Part shown: one piece after another, positions 61,748 to 64,000 of the stretch
Layout: every line of letters starts with the position of its first letter
Numbering within the stretch: position 1 is the first letter of the stretch
Source: Pseudomonas marginalis
Lineage (GTDB): Bacteria; Pseudomonadota; Gammaproteobacteria; Pseudomonadales; Pseudomonadaceae
Assembly: GCF_008692035.1 (NCBI RefSeq)
Contig: NZ_VTFG01000002.1
Coordinates: 1 to 64,000, forward strand
DNA: 64,000 nt
Direction of reading: 5' to 3'
Position numbers and translations under genes: made by a program
Notes under the pieces: model-generated
The model's input: the letters and a program-made list of their open reading frames with translations, nothing else
Told to the model about the DNA's origin: nothing
Database searches by the model: none

Positions 61748-62401
61748 ATGAGCACTGCATTCAACGCCGCACCGCAGCCGCAACCCCACCCGGGCGCCGC
61801 GCGCGTCGGGATCGGCGGCCCGGTCGGCTCGGGCAAGACTCGCCTGCTGGAGCAACTGATTCCGCGCTTCATCGCGCGCGGCACCGAGTTGGCCATCATC
61901 ACCAACGACCTGGCCACCCGCGAGGACGCCGAACGCGTGCAGCGCAGCGGCCTGATCGACCCACAACGGGTGCTCGCGGTGGAAACCGGCGCCTGCCCGC
62001 ATACGGCGATCCGCGAAGACCCGACGCTGAACCTGCAAATGGCCGACGAGCTGGAAGCGCGATTCGAGAACCTGGACCTGATCCTGATTGAGTCCGGCGG
62101 CGATAACCTGGCCTCGACCTTCTCGTTGGATCTGGTGGATTACTGGATCTTTGTCATTGATGTCGCCGGCGGCGATGACATCCCGCGCAAACGAGGGCCT
62201 GGCGTGTTGAGCTGTGATCTGCTGGTGGTCAACAAATATGATCTGGCGCCCTATGTGGGCGTGGATCTGCCACGCATGCGTCGCGAATCAGCCGAAGCCC
62301 GCAACGGCCGGCCCGTGCTGTTCACCAACTGCGCGACGGGTGACGGGGTCGACGCGGTCGTCGACGCCATCAGCCGCGCCGTGTTGTTTGACCGACCATG
62401 A
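61748..62401 (+). CDS. ureG: Urease accessory GTPase UreG
   Basis: UreG drives nickel insertion with GTP. The 217-residue product has P-loop GGPVGSGKT, the metal-binding CPH in VETGACPHTAIRED, and ESGGDNLASTFSLDLVDYWIFVIDVAGGDDIPRKRGPGV and NKYDLAPYVGVDL (G4). The N-terminal tail has no His-rich stretch. Its stop overlaps the ureD start (ATGA). Confidence 0.95.
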   Translation: MSTAFNAAPQPQPHPGAARVGIGGPVGSGKTRLLEQLIPRFIARGTELAIITNDLATREDAERVQRSGLIDPQRVLAVETGACPHTAIREDPTLNLQMADELEARFENLDLILIESGGDNLASTFSLDLVDYWIFVIDVAGGDDIPRKRGPGVLSCDLLVVNKYDLAPYVGVDLPRMRRESAEARNGRPVLFTNCATGDGVDAVVDAISRAVLFDRP

Positions 62402-63276
62402 ACGCGCCGCAGGAACTGTTTCGCCCGTTGATTGCACCGCCCAAGGCATCCTCGCAGGTGCAGGCCCGGATTGCCTTCAGCAAAGCGCCGTCCGGCGCCA
62501 GTTATATCAGCGAACAGCGCGTGGGCTATCCCTTTCACCTGGGCCGCACCCTGAAGCTGCCGGACGACCCGAAAGGCATGGCGGCCGTGTATGTGCAGTC
62601 GTGCTCGGGCGGGATTTTCGCAGGCCAGGAGTTGCGGATGCACCTGCATGCCGGGCCGGACACTCAAGTGCATGTCAGCACTGGCGCGGCGACGGTAGCC
62701 CACAGCATGCTCGAGCAATCGGCACGCCAGACCGTCAACCTCACTGCAGAACGCGGAGCATTACTGGAGTACCTGCCTATGGCGACGATCCTGTTTCCCC
62801 AGGCAAAACTGCACAGCCAGGTAAGGGTGAATCTGCACCCGGGCGCCAGGGTGATGCTGTGCGACGCGTTTTGCCTGCACACCCCCCAGGACAGTGCCGG
62901 CCTCTTCGATGTCTACCGCGCCGACCTGGAAGTGCGCTGCCCGGCAGGCCGTTTGCTGGCCGGCGATCGCCTGGCGCTGAACGGGCAAGACCTGCTGCGG
63001 CAATTACCGGGCGTCGGTGGTGCCTTCCAGACCCTGGCGACATTCATGCTCGTGGGTCAGGGCTTGCCTGTCGAAGCGCTGAAAACCGCATTGCGCAACG
63101 CCCTGCCCACTCACCCCGACAGCTATCTGGGTGTCAGCGCACTACCCAACGATTGCGGGGTTTCATTACGCATCATGACCCTTGATGCCGTGTCACTGCG
63201 CAACAGCCTTCACATAGCCTGGGCGTGTGTACGTGAGCATCTGACCGGTGTGGCACCGCGTATGCGCCGCAAATGA
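62398..63276 (+). CDS. ureD: Urease accessory protein UreD
   Basis: UreD (UreH) is the scaffold through which nickel reaches the apoenzyme. The 292-residue product shows YPFHLGRTLKLPDDPKGMAAVYVQSCSGGIFAGQELRMHLHAGPDTQVHVSTGAATVAHSM and LLEYLPMATILFPQAKLHSQVRV, matching the UreD core. It is placed last, whereas many urease operons have ureD first. It ends the urt-ure operon. Confidence 0.9.
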   Translation: MNAPQELFRPLIAPPKASSQVQARIAFSKAPSGASYISEQRVGYPFHLGRTLKLPDDPKGMAAVYVQSCSGGIFAGQELRMHLHAGPDTQVHVSTGAATVAHSMLEQSARQTVNLTAERGALLEYLPMATILFPQAKLHSQVRVNLHPGARVMLCDAFCLHTPQDSAGLFDVYRADLEVRCPAGRLLAGDRLALNGQDLLRQLPGVGGAFQTLATFMLVGQGLPVEALKTALRNALPTHPDSYLGVSALPNDCGVSLRIMTLDAVSLRNSLHIAWACVREHLTGVAPRMRRK

Positions 63277-63407
63277 GGAGTGACGATTGCAGCCCACGCC
63301 GGCTGACGGCGTTCAGCGATTTTCTGTTCCACCGCTGGCAGGAGGCGCCGTGGGATCAATGACCTCATTCGCCGCAGCCGATGCATCGTAGGCATCTCGA
63401 ACAGCCG

Positions 63408-64000
63408 CTAAGTTTCGTAGGAAATTTTGTAGGTCTTGCCTATCCGCTCGACATGTGCAAATCCAAGCTCGCCAAGGTGCATACCCGCGATAAGAATCTT
63501 GTCCGAGCTGACGACATCCAACAACTTTGAACGTGTGGCGGCGGAAAGCAGCGGGTCTTGGTCAAATGCAATGGATACGTCGGGACGGGCAATCTGGACT
63601 TGAGGGAAATGAACGATATCCCCCCAGATCAACAGACTCCTCTCATCGGATTCGAGGCGATAACCGGAATGCCCCGCCGTATGCCCCAGAAGGGGCGTCG
63701 CACTGATGCCAGGGAGGACTTCGTTATCAGTAAACGTGCGCATTTTCTCTCGGTACTGATCGAATACCTTCCGAGCAAACAGAAAGTTGCCACGAGCACG
63801 CTCACTCGCTCGGCTGAGATTGCCGTCGTCTTCCCAGAAAGAAACCTCACGCTGGTGCACGACTAGCTCTGCATCGGGAAAGGCTACCGCCCCTGAAGCG
63901 TCAAGCAGCCCCCCAACATGGTCGGGATGTGCGTGGGTCAGAAGAATGGTGTCAATGTCAGCGGGTTGCACGCCAGCAAGCGCGAGATTCGCCTTCAGCT
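63408..64000 (-). CDS. MBL-fold metallohydrolase, 5' end outside window
   Basis: This is a metallo-beta-lactamase-fold hydrolase of the lactonase/glyoxalase-II-like group. The frame is open to the right edge (LKANLALAGVQPADIDTILLTHAHPDHVGGLLD), so the N-terminus is missing. The zinc motif THAHPDHVGG, the second His in LLGHTAGHSGYRL, Asp in IWGDIVHFP and a final His in GMHLGELGF are present. The substrate is unknown. It converges on ureD with a 131-base gap. Confidence 0.87.
   Translation of the reverse strand, partial: LKANLALAGVQPADIDTILLTHAHPDHVGGLLDASGAVAFPDAELVVHQREVSFWEDDGNLSRASERARGNFLFARKVFDQYREKMRTFTDNEVLPGISATPLLGHTAGHSGYRLESDERSLLIWGDIVHFPQVQIARPDVSIAFDQDPLLSAATRSKLLDVVSSDKILIAGMHLGELGFAHVERIGKTYKISYET

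Overview
The window looks like chromosomal DNA of a plant- or soil-associated Pseudomonas, probably of the P. fluorescens group. The base composition is GC-rich throughout, the Hxc-type type II secretion genes follow the Pseudomonas order, and there are ACC deaminase, FecI/FecR siderophore signalling and AmiC/AmiR genes. Both edges cut genes: hxcR on the left and an MBL-fold hydrolase on the right. I saw no rRNA, tRNA, CRISPR array, prophage or intact insertion sequence.

Layout. 1-8486: an Hxc-like type II secretion system with a lipidated secretin. 8550-14671: a YkgJ-type Cys-cluster protein, an HxlR-controlled ene-reductase and aldehyde dehydrogenase, and a TetR/NmrA divergent pair. 14870-24013: a LysR regulator, a five-gene peptide ABC importer and two M20 peptidases. 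24060-24994: two unrecognised small genes. 25123-26847: acdS/acdR. 26855-31545: an AraC regulator, a Tat-exported aldo/keto reductase, a membrane protein, and the qorR-like/qorB pair. 31711-42481: a siderophore uptake locus with two paralogous TonB receptors, an MFS carrier, an ECF sigma factor and FecR, and a ferric-siderophore ABC importer. 42513-46936: oxidoreductases with a TetR regulator and a partial duplicate of the tetR promoter region. 46937-49077: a hydrolase, an SCP2-like protein and a truncated SDR gene. 49132-63276: an amide/urea nitrogen locus. 63408-64000: a partial metallohydrolase.

The most interesting system is the amide/urea locus. An amidase gene and amiR-amiC (an ANTAR antiterminator and its amide sensor) run leftward. 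A urea-type ABC importer (urtABCDE) and a complete but sequence-divergent urease operon (ureEF, fused ureAB, ureC, ureG, ureD) run rightward. By comparing sequences inside the window I find the same two-hairpin RNA leader three times: before amiC, before the amidase and before urtA. Paired bases co-vary between copies. In each copy the second hairpin has a six-base loop with A at position 1 and G at position 4, which is the known recognition pattern of ANTAR proteins. The urtA leader ends in a strong intrinsic terminator 18 bases before the start codon. Matches to sigma-54 promoters stand about 23 bases before the leader in both divergent operons, with a direct repeat midway between them. The inference is that AmiC/AmiR senses an amide or urea and releases transcription of amidase, importer and urease together under nitrogen control.

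Other internal comparisons gave further links. The two TonB receptor genes share a promoter block, GGGGTGATAC, 11 bases, TCGACTGGCA. An identical 13-base element lies before both the ene-reductase and the aldehyde dehydrogenase. The nemA-like/tetR operator region occurs a second time, with only the first codons of tetR left.
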